From contig MCFL01000104.1 of the NCBI GenBank assembly GCA_002102555.1, positions 1-64,000 of the forward strand: 64,000 bases of DNA, given 5' to 3'. Under the pieces are notes generated by a model. It worked only from the letters and a program-made list of their open reading frames with translations, ran no database searches and was not told the DNA's origin. This document shows, piece after piece, positions 10,929 to 21,693 of the stretch; the stretch's first letter is position 1, and the number at the start of each line of letters is the position of its first letter. The DNA is from Catenaria anguillulae PL171. Its lineage: Eukaryota; Blastocladiomycota; Blastocladiomycetes; Blastocladiales; Catenariaceae. The translations under genes were made by a program, and so were the position numbers.

Positions 10929-12348
10929 TCAATTGATGCCCAGCATCTTTAACAACCCGCCGCCCTGCGCCACCTTGCTTGCAGCCCCCCTCCCCACATC
11001 CACTTGCCTCGCCTTGACCGGCTGTGTTCCCGCCACTGCGGCCCTACTCCCGCCCGCCTCCTTACCTTGCCTCCGCTCCTGCATTACTTTGCGCACATGC
11101 TCAGCCACCACCTCACTCGGATCCCTCAACTCCTTGACCACTCCAGCCCCACCGCTCCGCCGAATTGGCGAGGGTGGTCGCGGCCGAGGCTTGATGCGCA
11201 CGGCCGGCACCTGACCCGCGGTTGCCAGCTTTTCCTCTTCCTTTTTACGCATCACTGCAACTGCGACGCGCTGCTGCTGGTGCACGGCCGTGGCCGTGCT
11301 TGTTTTGCGTACTTTGGACCGGACCTTGTCCATGATGGACGAGGGCGCAGACGGCGAGTTCCACGACCGCTTTTGCGTTTGCTGGCCTACTGCACGCGCA
11401 GAGACGAGTTTGACGCTGCCGATTTTGGGTGCTGACGCGCGCAAGGACGAAGGTGAGGACGAGGCGGCAGCCGCAGCGGCAGCATCGCGCTTGGATTGAG
11501 CGCCGATGCGAGGCGGGCTTTGCGGGATTCTTCAAAGGCGCGAAATTTCTGCATGAATCACATGTAAAGCAATCAGTGACTTGGATGGGAAACGAATAAA
11601 AGGGCAAGGAAAGACGAACCAGATACAAGTCGCGATATGTCACCTCCACACCGGATTCAGCAACCTCGGTTTCGACTTGGCGGCAGATGACCGACGACGA
11701 TTGCGACGTGGATTGCCAAACCAGTTGCCAATAGTCGTAATTCAAGTCGATGAGTGACTGCGATTCGAACAACGGCGTGTCAGCGCTTCCCACAAGAGCC
11801 CAGAACATCGTTTGTGTGGGCCAATCGCCATCATCTGCATACCCGATTGTATCGCTCAAGTGCAAGGACGAGTTGTGGCGGAAGCCCTGTCAGCGTGTTG
11901 TGTTCGGAGAGGACATGACACTGTCGAAATCGGTCAAGTGCATGCATTCAAGTGAGGAACAGCCCAGGCAGCAGTAGAAAGAGAACACAGCGGACCTGGG
12001 CGGTGGATATTCTCTTGATGACGGCAAGTGGCATTCGGCCATCTACGGCAACATGGGTCGAGCACGGTGATGAGCAAACGTCATTGCGCGACAGACACCA
12101 GGAACAATGCTGGCAAGGAGCACACCCATACATTGAAGAGCGCCACGAAGCGCTGTGGCACACATTTCTGCCAAGGGTGTCGGATTCCAAGTGGGTGGCT
12201 GCGGTTCCGGTGATGGGGATGGCGAATTGGACATTGGGCGGACATGGCTGTCAGTCTGAGCAGGCGGGGCCATGGAGGGGCTGGACATGATGCTGGCGGC
12301 ACTGTCGATGGCAGGGAAATTGCATGAGCCAATGTGGCAGATATTCAT
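10929..12348 (-). CDS. ELOA: Elongin-A-like (RNA polymerase II transcription factor SIII subunit A)
   Basis: Exon 1 (12348-12132) ends in TPLAEMCATALRGALQ. A GTATG intron leads to YGRMPLAVIKRISTAQ (12042 down), then LPPQLVLALERYN (from 11886), then exon 11757-11620 (SLIDLNYDYWQLVWQ ... VTYRDLYL) and KFRAFEESRKARL from 11548. The order matches the elongin-A domain: 'LCxxxL' helix, 'GxMPxxVLKxI', 'QLxxxExxN', then 'LWxxxxxxxF' and 'WRxxYxxxxxxxxxRL'. Known elongin A binds elongin B/C and promotes Pol II elongation and ubiquitylation. Odd: the basic C-terminal tail (11444-10929, KVRSKVRK, RIKPRPRPP) is in a different frame from KFRAFEESRKARL, without an obvious intron between. The exon 2/3 phase is also unsure. 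Confidence 0.75.
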
Positions 12349-12892
12349 GGAAGGCTTAGAGACGTCGACATGAATGCTTGATGATTCTTATGAACTTGGA
12401 ATCTTGCAAAACTTGCAAGTCGTGGCCGTCGATCCGCCCATACGTTTGCGTCGGTGCTCTTCAAGTTAGGGATTAAATAATGTTTCGCACCGATGGAGGG
12501 TAAGGAACGTCCAACCGCACTTTCGGCTGCAGACGCTCATCAAGTTCTGTCAAATGGGTGCACTCAACACATAACACATGAGATTGTAGACCTGCTCCAG
12601 CTGGATATAGTCTGATCATCGAGCCTTCATCATTATCTTGGCGTCCTCCAAGCTTTCCCCAAGCCTGTTTGGGTCCTTCAATCACTACAAGGAGGATACC
12701 ACTCGTCTTTCAAACTGGCTCAGCCTTTTGTCCCCGACCCGTTTTGTGCGGCGTTTGAGACGCTCAAAACCGTGTCAAGCTTGGTCGAGTTCAGTCAGCC
12801 AAGATCAACAAGGCGCGTATCACTAACATTTCCTTGCTTTACATTATGTATTGTCAGCATTTTACACATCATTCTATGTCCTCTATGCTGGT
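12349..12892. other. Intergenic, nothing recognised
   Basis: Lies between the divergent elongin-A start and the 3' end of the F-box-like gene. Only short open frames are present. Confidence 0.5.
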
Positions 12893-15307
12893 TCAAACAA
12901 TTCCTGCCTGTGTCAGCACCCTTCTCACTGCTGGTGACTGCAACACCGCATGGGGCACAACGGCATCAAATGCGGACACATCACCTCTATGCAATACACC
13001 TTCCTTGCACACGCGCCGCAAATACCCAGCAAAAGCCTTGGGCGTCAAGTTCTGTTGAGTTAAAGTGCCTGGCATCACAAGCGCACGCTTCCACAGCCAA
13101 TCCGGCGTGTACCTGTTCCACTTTGTCATTCCCAACGCAAGCTCAGCATCCAGCTCATCCACCAGACACCGGATCACCCATTCCACATTTTGCGTGTCGC
13201 ACGGAAAGGCCCTCACGCGCGGATAGACCATATTGGAAGGCGCGTTGCGCCGCAGATGGCGGCCAAGGAACTGGTCGGGAATGTTGGTGCGAATAACAAG
13301 TCTGAACGCTTGAGGCAGGTGGGCACTGAACGAAGCATTCTGCTTGTCGAGTCTGCACGTCTGCTCGCGAAATGCCTTGATGAAGAGCGGGAGCAAATGG
13401 CGAGGGTCTTGGGGCAATGGCAGAATTGAAGGAATGTGCGAACGAAGGATGACTAGGAGTTGGCACGCAATGATGATGGCAAGTTGGGTCGAGCAGAAAG
13501 CAGACGGATCGAGTTGAAATGTGGAATTGTCCGATGATGCACCAACGACGTCGGCCGCGAGGCGCGCAACTAGGCGGTGCTTGCCAGTGATATCAATTGG
13601 GTCAACGGATGGCTTGGTGAGCCATTCGAGCATTTGGTTGAGCAAGCTGACCCTGTCTACAGTGACAGGGAGATTCGGTGACATGAGGAATGGGGCAATA
13701 TAGTAGACACTCCAAGTCTTGCTGTACTTGAACAAGAACGATGCGGGATCAATGCCGATGGAAAGCATGAAGTTGACAAGCTGGTCCGCAACATCCTGTG
13801 TAAGGTTTTGTGATGAACCGGCAAGCTTGGAAGCTTCACGAGTGACAGGGGACATTCCAAGCGTGAGCGGGTAAGCTGCTGAAGTGTGGCGAATACGTTG
13901 AACATCGGCGTACATACCAACGACAAAGGCAAAGTCGGGCTTCTCTAGCGCCACGATCCCAGACTTGATGATCGGCACGTAATTGTCCAAATGAGGAAGG
14001 CGACGGACCAAACCGAAAAGAAGCTTGCCGTAGTCGTAAACCCCCAGGACCCGCTGTTGCTGACATCTGCGCAGCACGTTGCTCAAATCTTGGCGAAGCG
14101 ACAAGGCAACGACCGTGCGCGCATACTCGTTCCGCGAGCGTTCGAGCTGATGCAAGCTGGTGTAATCCCATTCTTCATGTAAGTCGGCAAAGTGCGCATA
14201 GTGGCGAGCACGATTGGCCAACGTGAAAGACGAGTGCGCAAGCCCATGTTGCTGGAGCCATCGGATAACGGGGTATGGGCGTGCAAAGCAGGATAGGTGA
14301 GCGAGGGATGTACGCATCGGCCCGAGGACATGCGTGGAAAAGTGGGGCCACGTTACAAACGCAGACGGAGCAAGGTCGAGGTTGCTGCAAACGGCCTCAA
14401 GAAGCGGGACAGACCACTGAGTTGCCGCCGTGATCGCAAGATAATGTGCAAGGGAAGCTTGTGCTTCATCGTCAGGGAAAGGTCGAAGCACATCAAACCA
14501 GCATTGCTGCCAATGGTGAATCAAGTCGTAGTCTAAGCAAAACCACGACCAAAACGACAGTGGAAGCGTCATGGACAAGAGCTCTGGGACATTCCGCGAC
14601 ACTTGCGCGAGGGTTAAGGTGAGCATGCCGTGGTTGCTTGATCTGAGAAAGAAGACAGCCAAATGGACAAGGTCAAGGATCGCATCCCAAGTCTCCTTGC
14701 CTTGGTTCTGAGGCAAAGGGTAGCGGGTAATGGACTCGGCAGTTGCGAAATCCGCTAGAAGTTCTTGCAAGATGCCTTGTCGACGTTGCAGTTTCAAGCG
14801 CTCGACGAGATGATTGACGAGATCCGAGTCGAGCAGGAGCGACAGCGTCCAAAGCTGATGCGACTCGTTCCGTGAGAGTACTGAATAGTGAGCAGGGCGG
14901 CCATCGTAGACCACGTACTCTCCAAAGGCGGCGCACTGTGTTGGCGGGCTCGGAAACCAATGGACTGCTGGTCGAAGCCGGCGCAGCACGAGGGAAAAGT
15001 GGGAGATACGATGGTTGCGCCTGAGAGCAAATTGATGGGGCGGGTGGCGTTCCCGAAGGGCGGCGGCAATGTCCCGGGGTTGGACCAGGCGATGAAAGAT
15101 GAGGCGGTGCAGCCATGCACGTCCAAGGTACGAGGATGCCTTCGGGTCGCCAGTACCATCATCATCGGCGGCGCCAGCGCTCAACTGGACACGGCGAAGA
15201 AGGGCGACGACCGATCGCGATGCCGCCGCCAAACTCGTGCTTGGGTCCGCCAGGGACAGAATATCGGCGATGAGCTCAAGTGGAACGAGATCATAGAAGG
15301 ATTGCAT
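12893..15307 (-). CDS. Large intronless F-box-like orphan protein (804 aa)
   Basis: A single uninterrupted ORF of 804 codons. The first ~40 residues (FYDLVPLELIADILSLADPS followed by SLAAASRSVVALLRRVQ) have the LPxEL/I..IL..L pattern of an F-box or F-box-like helix trio. The remaining ~760 residues are hydrophobic-helical with many Trp, His and Leu (WSWFCLDYDLIHHWQQCWFD), without the GHxxVLxWW ankyrin signature of the neighbour at 19.7-21.7 kb. If the F-box call is right it would recruit an SCF ligase, but the substrate part is unknown. Being intronless in an intron-rich neighbourhood is typical of expanded lineage-specific families. Confidence 0.7.
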   Translation of the reverse strand: MQSFYDLVPLELIADILSLADPSTSLAAASRSVVALLRRVQLSAGAADDDGTGDPKASSYLGRAWLHRLIFHRLVQPRDIAAALRERHPPHQFALRRNHRISHFSLVLRRLRPAVHWFPSPPTQCAAFGEYVVYDGRPAHYSVLSRNESHQLWTLSLLLDSDLVNHLVERLKLQRRQGILQELLADFATAESITRYPLPQNQGKETWDAILDLVHLAVFFLRSSNHGMLTLTLAQVSRNVPELLSMTLPLSFWSWFCLDYDLIHHWQQCWFDVLRPFPDDEAQASLAHYLAITAATQWSVPLLEAVCSNLDLAPSAFVTWPHFSTHVLGPMRTSLAHLSCFARPYPVIRWLQQHGLAHSSFTLANRARHYAHFADLHEEWDYTSLHQLERSRNEYARTVVALSLRQDLSNVLRRCQQQRVLGVYDYGKLLFGLVRRLPHLDNYVPIIKSGIVALEKPDFAFVVGMYADVQRIRHTSAAYPLTLGMSPVTREASKLAGSSQNLTQDVADQLVNFMLSIGIDPASFLFKYSKTWSVYYIAPFLMSPNLPVTVDRVSLLNQMLEWLTKPSVDPIDITGKHRLVARLAADVVGASSDNSTFQLDPSAFCSTQLAIIIACQLLVILRSHIPSILPLPQDPRHLLPLFIKAFREQTCRLDKQNASFSAHLPQAFRLVIRTNIPDQFLGRHLRRNAPSNMVYPRVRAFPCDTQNVEWVIRCLVDELDAELALGMTKWNRYTPDWLWKRALVMPGTLTQQNLTPKAFAGYLRRVCKEGVLHRGDVSAFDAVVPHAVLQSPAVRRVLTQAGIV

Positions 15308-15628
15308 TGCGTTGGATTCTTAACATCGAAGTCACTGGGAGAGCCGCAACGGGGGTTTGTACCAGTCATGCCAGACGTGTGTGCGCTATGACCTGTGCCG
15401 AGTTTGGGAGTGGCTCTGTGAGACTGTGACTGGGTCGATACCGGATTTGTCCATCCCATTTGACCAACCAGCTGGTGGGATCGACTGGGTTGGCTCGAAC
15501 CAGGACTGATCTGGGGGCCGAAATTGGGTGTGTCGGGCGGGCGGTGCCAGTGATGACGAGGAAAAATGATGTGGTCTATTCAGGATGTCCGATTGGCGAT
15601 TACATTGCAAACCGGCTCGACCCGCACT
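15308..15628. other. Intergenic, nothing recognised
   Basis: Upstream of the F-box-like gene and downstream of ASCC2. No supported frame. Confidence 0.5.
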
Positions 15629-18041
15629 TCACGCCATATCCTTGGTCTTCTTCCAATGTGCCTTCACCCGCTCCGCACGCACATCTCGCCCACCTCGGCC
15701 GCCGCGCTGCCCACCACCGCGGCCTCGCTCAGCACCGGCTTGTGCCGAATCAGACTCACCGTCTGCACTTGGGCTTGATCCGGCGCTACCCCAGCGACCA
15801 CGCCCACGGTTAGCGCCGGCTCCAGTCCCACGTCCCGCGTTTCCACCGCGGCTAGAATGGGACTGCGGGCCGTCCCGCCTTCCCGACATGTCGTTGCGCT
15901 TTGGCGACGACTGTTGCTCCGCCGCATCCTGCTCATCCTTATCGCCTGCTCCCGCACTTGGCGTAGATCGCCCCTCGGTCCTATTGCCAGCAAACTGGTA
16001 CCGATTCTGCAAGTGCCGGACCCTTGCCGGCGTCCTGCGCAACATGCTGGCCCAGCCTTCAATCTGCTGATCCGACATGCCCGTCCGCTCCCTCAACCGC
16101 GCGCGCTCAGGCAACCGTTTGCCCGATCGCTCAAACACAGCTGGACTTGCTGACCACGCACGGAACAAGTCCTCTTCAAACTTTGCCGCGGGATCATTGA
16201 CCATGGCCTCTGACCCGACAATGGACCGTTTGATGTTGGCTGTGGCCGCACCCGTCTTTCTTGCACCGCCGCCAGCACCACCGGCCTCGACCTCTTGTTC
16301 GGCCGTGCCATCGGCCACACGTACGTCCACGGAATCGTACGTGTCATCGTACTCGTCATCCCACTGAGCCTCCTCTTCATCTTCGGCAGCAATGCGTGCC
16401 GCCAGCGCAAGCACTTTGCGTTTAGCCGCCGACTTGGATTCCTTGACCATGCCCCGCCCAGAGACTTGCTTGGCGGCAGCAAAGTCTTCCACATGGGCAA
16501 AGCGTTCGCGGACAGATGCGAGGAGGGCTTGGTCCACGACGGGCGCGGGCGGTTCCGGTGCCAGGGCGGCCGCAGTCGCAGCGGGCGCGGCGGGCGGTTG
16601 GAAGGAGCGCAATGATTCGTCCATGAGCAGGGCATCAATAAGTTTGGCCGTGTCATTCGAGTATTGCAAGAGCAGATGGCGCACAGCGGCAGCGGCCATG
16701 TCTGGGAACAGGTCGAGGACTTGGGTGATGGCGACGGCCGTGTCTGGATCATCCAAGGCGGATGCGCTCGGGTCGGCAGCAACGGCCGTGGATGGCGATG
16801 CCAGCGCTTGTTGAGCTGAACGGTGCTCCAAGACTTGGCTACGAAGATTGTCAAGTTGATCGACAATTGATGTATCCCTACATTAAACATGGTTTTTCGG
16901 GAGTGTCAGAAAATGCTGACGCAACAGAAAAAGAAACGAAAATGAGTGCCAAGTACCCGTGGAACATTTGCTCGTCAACACCCTTCAAATCGGCCACCAG
17001 CTGCGTATCTGCAGCCAACGCCGCAATCAACGACCTGTCGTCCTTCTTGTCCGTGGCATGCGCAGCGTGCGCCAAATCCAACATCATGTGCAACAGCGTT
17101 GCCAAATGCCCAATCGATTCGTTGCTCGCCTCCTCCAAAAACCGACACCGAATCACATCCATAGCCAATCCGGTCGCCAACGCCAGGGTGCGCGTGTCGC
17201 CCCCAGGCACAAGCACCGCCTCGAAAAACCCAGCCAGCGTCGACAAGAATGCATCGTCGAATACACTGGCCGAAACACTTGCGGGCAGCACTCGAACAAG
17301 CGACTTGAACGTGGACAGTGCATCGGAGACCACAAGCGGATTCACGGGACCTTGGCCATCGGCCGTGCTATGGATCTGCGTGGGACTTGTCCCACCCATG
17401 TGCGCCGTGACCTGCTTGCCCATCAAATGCGAGCACACGCGCACAACATCTTCAATCTCGGCCACCAACATGGGGCGAGCTTGAACCAGGTCGGCCACGA
17501 TCCGGCCAGCAGCGGGCATGCAGTGGCCGTACCACTTGCAGAAATCAAGCACCATCAACGCAGACACATGATCGAGAACCATTTCGTTGATGAGTAATCC
17601 AGGCGCGCCGGACATGGCCGCCGGCGTGGCAAGGTACGCCGCGAGTTTGCGAAACCAGGCAAATGTCAGCACGTCGAGCGCACGATCGGTTGCGGGCGAT
17701 GTGGACGAGGTCGGGTATGGTGGGCGGAACCGCAGGTAGGTTTCGATCAACTCGACCAAGTGGCCGTCCTGGACAATGCGCGCAAAGGTGGCAGCATCTT
17801 GGGCGCGAATGGCCGCGGTGAGCGTGTGAATTGCGAGGCGGTGTGAGTGGGCGAGCGTGTGGTCGGGGACGTGCTGCAGAGCGGGGAGGTACGGGGCGCA
17901 AGGGGCGATGACTGGCCGCGGCTCGGGGTGGCCGCCGTCATTGGTCGCCGAGTCGAGGTGGGGAGTGGTGGCCGGGGCAGACTTGGCCTTGCCTTTTCCT
18001 TTTCCTTTGCTGGTGGAGGACATGTTGGAGATACTGGACAT
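15629..18041 (-). CDS. ASCC2: ASCC2/Cue3-like protein with CUE domain
   Basis: Exons 18041-16957 and 16877-15629 joined in phase 2 across a 79-nt GTACT..TGTAG intron encode 777 residues (human ASCC2 757). The N-terminal ~330 residues are helical (LVELIETYLRFRPPYP, LDFCKWYGHCMPAAGRI, ESIGHLATLLHMMLDL), as in the ASCC2 region that contacts ASCC3. A CUE domain follows near residues 390-435 (AITQVLDLFPDMAAAAVRHL ... LIDALL), with the FP and terminal di-Leu needed for ubiquitin binding. The C-terminal third is an acidic patch (EDEEEAQWDDEYDD) and an Arg/Gly-rich tail (RGGGQRGGRGGRD). Known homologues act in ribosome-quality-control splitting of collided ribosomes and in alkylation repair. The RG tail suggests RNA contact (inference). 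Confidence 0.85.
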
Positions 18042-18303
18042 TGCTTAGAGAAGAAGAAGATGTGTGTATGTTCCCTTTTGAGTCTCCATTGCATCGTGCC
18101 TTCGCCTGTGGAGCGTTGTCCGGCTTTATGTTTCTCACGTCGATGACGGATCCGAAAATTGGCCGGCAGTGTGTCATTCTCGATGGACTGGCGGTTGAGC
18201 GGCCGGACAGGCCTGACTCAATCCACACGGACCTCAACTTACAGAATGAACCATGAAAACATCAACTATAGAACATGTACCAACAATGAAACAGGCACAC
18301 ACA

Positions 18304-19259
18304 TCATTGGTCGCCCGCTTGCTCGGCAGTCAACTCGCCAACCTGGCAAACTTTTCGGTTCTCAATAGCTATTCAAGGGCAGAGTGGGAGTGGGCGTTAG
18401 CATCAAACAAAGCCAACTCGGGTCAGAGAGCAACATACCTCCTGTCATGGGACACTGCATTTCCTCCCACGAAATCGGAATCATGGTTGCTCCTGCCGGA
18501 CTCTGGGCGTAAATCACACCCAAGTCGTTGCGAGCCGTGGACAAAATGTACGAGTGGGCTTCTCCAAGAGAAATGACTTCAGCACGGACTATGGGCAGCC
18601 AGGGGGTGAACGAAGTGGTGAATAATGAGCAAGCGAACTCAGAAATTGTGCGTTTGCGGCAACGAACCAATATCTCCGGGCCGAAATGAGCTGGGGATTT
18701 GGACCTTGTCCCGCTCGGTTGCACGGACATTGTCGACCCTAGAGACAACATGGGCAAGAGAAGCATCACCGACACTTAGCCTCCTCTTCCGTCGACCTCA
18801 GCCAGCATAGCCGGGACAAGTTTGTCAGAGAGCCGCACCGAATGACACCTTCAAACTCTTGGTTGACGGGCGTGGACTCGACAAGCAAGACTGACACAAC
18901 CGCCATGCGAGAATTGATCCGCTTGACTCGTCCAGCAACAATACTGCCAATGGCTGGCACAGGAGAGTTGCCGTTCTTGCCTTGGACACCGATTCTCTGT
19001 GATCAACAACGAAGGACAGTTGGCCGGTGGTCAAAACCAAAGTTGATTTCTGGCACATGGCTGCATGCTGAAATGGCGGAACGAAGAGCAGCCCTTGCTG
19101 AACAAGGACGAGAGAAATTACCTCTCCTGACTCGGAAACGGATCCGACAATGGTTGAGAAGACTTGGCCGGCGCGGACGTAGGTTCCAGGGCCGGCCTTG
19201 ACTTGCTGGGTCGAGCCAAGGCGCTCTCCGGGGACGACAATGCGGGTAGTTGTTGACAT
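18304..19259 (-). CDS. CSL4: Exosome complex cap subunit Csl4 (EXOSC1)
   Basis: Five exons. Exon 1 starts at 19259 (TRIVVPGERLGSTQQV, GPGTYVRAGQVFSTIVGSV). Exon 2 has the S1-domain start (PAIGSIVAGRVKRINSRMA). Exon 3 carries NVRATERDKVQIPSSFRPGDI, exon 4 AEVISLGEAHSYILSTARND and MIPISWEEMQCPMTG. A short last exon below a 70-nt intron (18369-18438) ends the protein with AIENRKVCQVGELTAEQAGD. Every block aligns in order with human EXOSC1, including the 'EMQCP' zinc-ribbon-like end. Csl4 caps the nine-subunit RNA exosome and guides RNA to it in nucleus and cytoplasm. Introns are 50-100 nt and all GT..AG. Confidence 0.92.
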
Positions 19260-19576
19260 GGTTTTGTTTCCATTGGTAGTTCAGCCAAATCGCTGGAACT
19301 CGTCGTTTCCAGACAGACACAACTTTCCGCGATCGGATTGTTTTCCTTGCACAGACAGTTCTTTGTCTCACGAGGTGGGGCATACATATGTATGAAAATT
19401 AGCGCTGTGCACTGTGCCTGTCTCAGGCTCCAAGATTTCTCAAAAACATGTATCGCAACGCCATACGCACGTCGACTTGGCCCATCTGGCATGTCATATC
19501 CATCGAGTCCAAGCAAGCGTGTGCGTTTCTTCTGGCGGACATGGACGGAGCGAAATACACAATGCGCCTTTATGAT

Positions 19577-19630
19577 GGAACGGGATTATTAGAGACCCCG
19601 GTAGTCCACACCCTAAACGATGAATGTTCA
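19577..19630 (+). other. Mitochondrial SSU rRNA-like fragment (probable NUMT)
   Basis: The sequence ttagagaccccggtagtcc, followed by acaccctaaacgatgaatgt, matches the universal 790 loop of small-subunit rRNA (E. coli about 780-830, gattagataccctggtagtcc..cgtaaacgatg). The 'gagaccccgg' form is that of mitochondrial rather than most bacterial or any eukaryotic cytosolic rRNA. It has a 3-nt insertion before ttagag and c for g in the cgtaaacg box. I see no rRNA similarity on either side, so it is a ~54-nt isolated patch. It lies 45 nt past the stop of the ankyrin-like gene. Confidence 0.75.
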
Positions 19631-19674
19631 AAAGGAGATATTGTATATCCTTTTCTACAGTACCTAAATGGCTA

Positions 19675-21693
19675 CTATTGCGATCCCTTGAAAGCAGACT
19701 GGAGCAAGAACCGAGCATGTGGCCCAGCGCGGTCCAGGACAGGGTCGTTGAGATACTTCTTGACAAGCCCTTGACCACGATCCTTCAGCAATGGGAATAC
19801 TCTTGCTCGCCACCAATTCAACGATGTGAGAGTGTGACTCCCCTTGTTGAGGTCTGCATAAGACAGGGTGAATGCTTTCACAAACCACCAAATGTCCGCT
19901 TTCCCGTCATTAAACCACCATTCAAGCACCTCCACTTTACCCATGCGACTCGCAAAGCAGATCCCATCCTCCATACTCACATACTCGCAATCGTAGTCGC
20001 AAAACAGCTCCAGGGCCTTCAAATTGCCGGCACGAATCGCGCTCAAGTACGGCATTTCATCCTCGTTGTCTGGGTCGTACCCAGCATATTCGTATTCCTT
20101 GGGATCCTCAAACAAATGCTCTAAGGGCTTTCCGTAGCACTGTTGGGTAAACAACCATTGCAATACGTCCAAATGGCCTCTATGACAAACGCCAGCCAGA
20201 ATTGAGCGACTGAGGCAGCCGTCGAATTGAACCAGATCGGGAAATAGGACAATGTGGTCCGCCCACCAGTTGAGCACATGCAAATGGCCAGCTTGCGCAG
20301 CGCAGCTCAAGTTGGCAATATCAAATTCGAACTGAGGTCGTGCATCGATGTCGTCTTGATTGCATTCAAAGTGAAAGCTATAGAGCGACCACAACCAGTC
20401 AAGCACGGCAACATGTCCACTTTCGCTAGCCGTCAAAAACGCCGATTCCCACAAGACATCCATGTCGCTGCACATGCCGTGGTCCAAGAGCCAGTTGAGA
20501 ACATGAACATGGCCCTGCCGGCAAGCTGCAATGGTTGGACTGGCACTCGGGTCTGCGATCCAACCATCTTCCGGTGCGAGACTCATCCATTCCATGAACT
20601 CCAAGCTACCGGAATGCGCGCCCAAAGAAAGGCATTCCTGCTTGTATCCAACAAACCAGTACCGAGCATTGAGCCATTGTGCCAGCTGAATGTTTCCAGT
20701 CTTGCACACGAGACGGGAAGCAGACCGCTGGTCGCTCCAAGATGGCATCAGTTGGAGCGCGTCAATCCATGCCAGCAAGGAGGGGTTGTTGGACTTGATG
20801 GCGTGAAAGAGCACATTATCCTCAACATTGTGCCATGCTTCACGTCCCAAGGTGGGAAATGCACCGAGCGTGTCGGCTGCGAGCCAATTGTGGTTCTCGT
20901 GAGCGAGTCGATGCTGAAACACGATTTCACCAAGGCCGCAATTCCATATCCACTCCAACACTTGCACTTGGTTACCAGCAAACACACCAGTCAAGACTTG
21001 ATCCAGACGATGCGGCAGTCCGCTCTGCATGATCCACCACTCCAAGACGTGTATGAATCCCTTGGACGCCACTGTGTGCAGAAACTTGCCGTCATGGCCG
21101 CTCCACGCAAGTTGATCGCGAGGAATGTTGTGCACAAACCAGTCAAGGACATGAACGTGGCCCGCGGTACTCGCGGCAACGAGCGCCTGCTCGGAATGCT
21201 TGAAAGATACCAGCGCCGATTGGCTCCGGTTCAACCACCATTCAAGCACATGGACATGCCCTTTCGAGCTCGCCAAATCAACAGACTTTTCCATCCAATT
21301 CCAGCATCCCAGGCCCGATTCGTCATACCACCACGACAGAACATCTACATGGCCTCCTTGGCTCGCGGAATAAACCGCGCGAGCGCCGTTCTCAAGCATC
21401 AGCGGTCGCCCGCCCACTTGCTTGCTCCACTGCATCAGGAAGCGCAACAGATCAACGTTGCCAATGCGGCTCGCGACCGTGACGTTGATCCACGGCATTT
21501 GGGCCAACGCGGCCTTGGTCACGATGGGCATGTCCTGGCGTAAGACGGCATTAAGCGGTGCAGCAATGGCGCAGCCGGACCAAAGTGATGAGATCGCCGT
21601 GAGGCGAACGGAGAAGGCGAGTACGAGTTCAGCGAGGTTGAGGTCGAGAGGTGGGGCATCCAACAGCTGAGCGGGCGGGTCACAGAGCAACAT
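19675..21693 (-). CDS. Ankyrin-repeat-like orphan protein (672 aa)
   Basis: One intronless ORF. After an N-terminal helix block (LDLNLAELVLAFSVRLTA) it has a long run of about 33-residue units with the signature GHVxVLxWW: GHVDVLSWWYDE, GHVHVLEWWLN, GHVHVLDWFVH, GFIHVLEWWIM, GHVHVLNWLLDHG, GHVAVLDWLWS, GHLHVLNWWADH, GHLDVLQWLF, GKVEVLEWWFND. This is the divergent ankyrin type expanded in zoosporic fungi and some amoebae and giant viruses, where Trp replaces the usual small residues. Such solenoids bind proteins; no catalytic domain is seen. Its function is unknown. The long antisense frame in this region is a shadow. Confidence 0.8.
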   Translation of the reverse strand: MLLCDPPAQLLDAPPLDLNLAELVLAFSVRLTAISSLWSGCAIAAPLNAVLRQDMPIVTKAALAQMPWINVTVASRIGNVDLLRFLMQWSKQVGGRPLMLENGARAVYSASQGGHVDVLSWWYDESGLGCWNWMEKSVDLASSKGHVHVLEWWLNRSQSALVSFKHSEQALVAASTAGHVHVLDWFVHNIPRDQLAWSGHDGKFLHTVASKGFIHVLEWWIMQSGLPHRLDQVLTGVFAGNQVQVLEWIWNCGLGEIVFQHRLAHENHNWLAADTLGAFPTLGREAWHNVEDNVLFHAIKSNNPSLLAWIDALQLMPSWSDQRSASRLVCKTGNIQLAQWLNARYWFVGYKQECLSLGAHSGSLEFMEWMSLAPEDGWIADPSASPTIAACRQGHVHVLNWLLDHGMCSDMDVLWESAFLTASESGHVAVLDWLWSLYSFHFECNQDDIDARPQFEFDIANLSCAAQAGHLHVLNWWADHIVLFPDLVQFDGCLSRSILAGVCHRGHLDVLQWLFTQQCYGKPLEHLFEDPKEYEYAGYDPDNEDEMPYLSAIRAGNLKALELFCDYDCEYVSMEDGICFASRMGKVEVLEWWFNDGKADIWWFVKAFTLSYADLNKGSHTLTSLNWWRARVFPLLKDRGQGLVKKYLNDPVLDRAGPHARFLLQSAFKGSQ

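Noticed and set aside
19440-19774. Plus-strand ORF across the rRNA-like fragment read as a protein
   Set aside because: Its middle is the SSU rRNA 790-loop sequence; the open frame is incidental.
20254-21543. 429-codon plus-strand ORF opposite the ankyrin-like gene
   Set aside because: Shadow frame: the minus strand carries regular GHVxVLxWW repeats, and the plus-strand product has no protein-like pattern.
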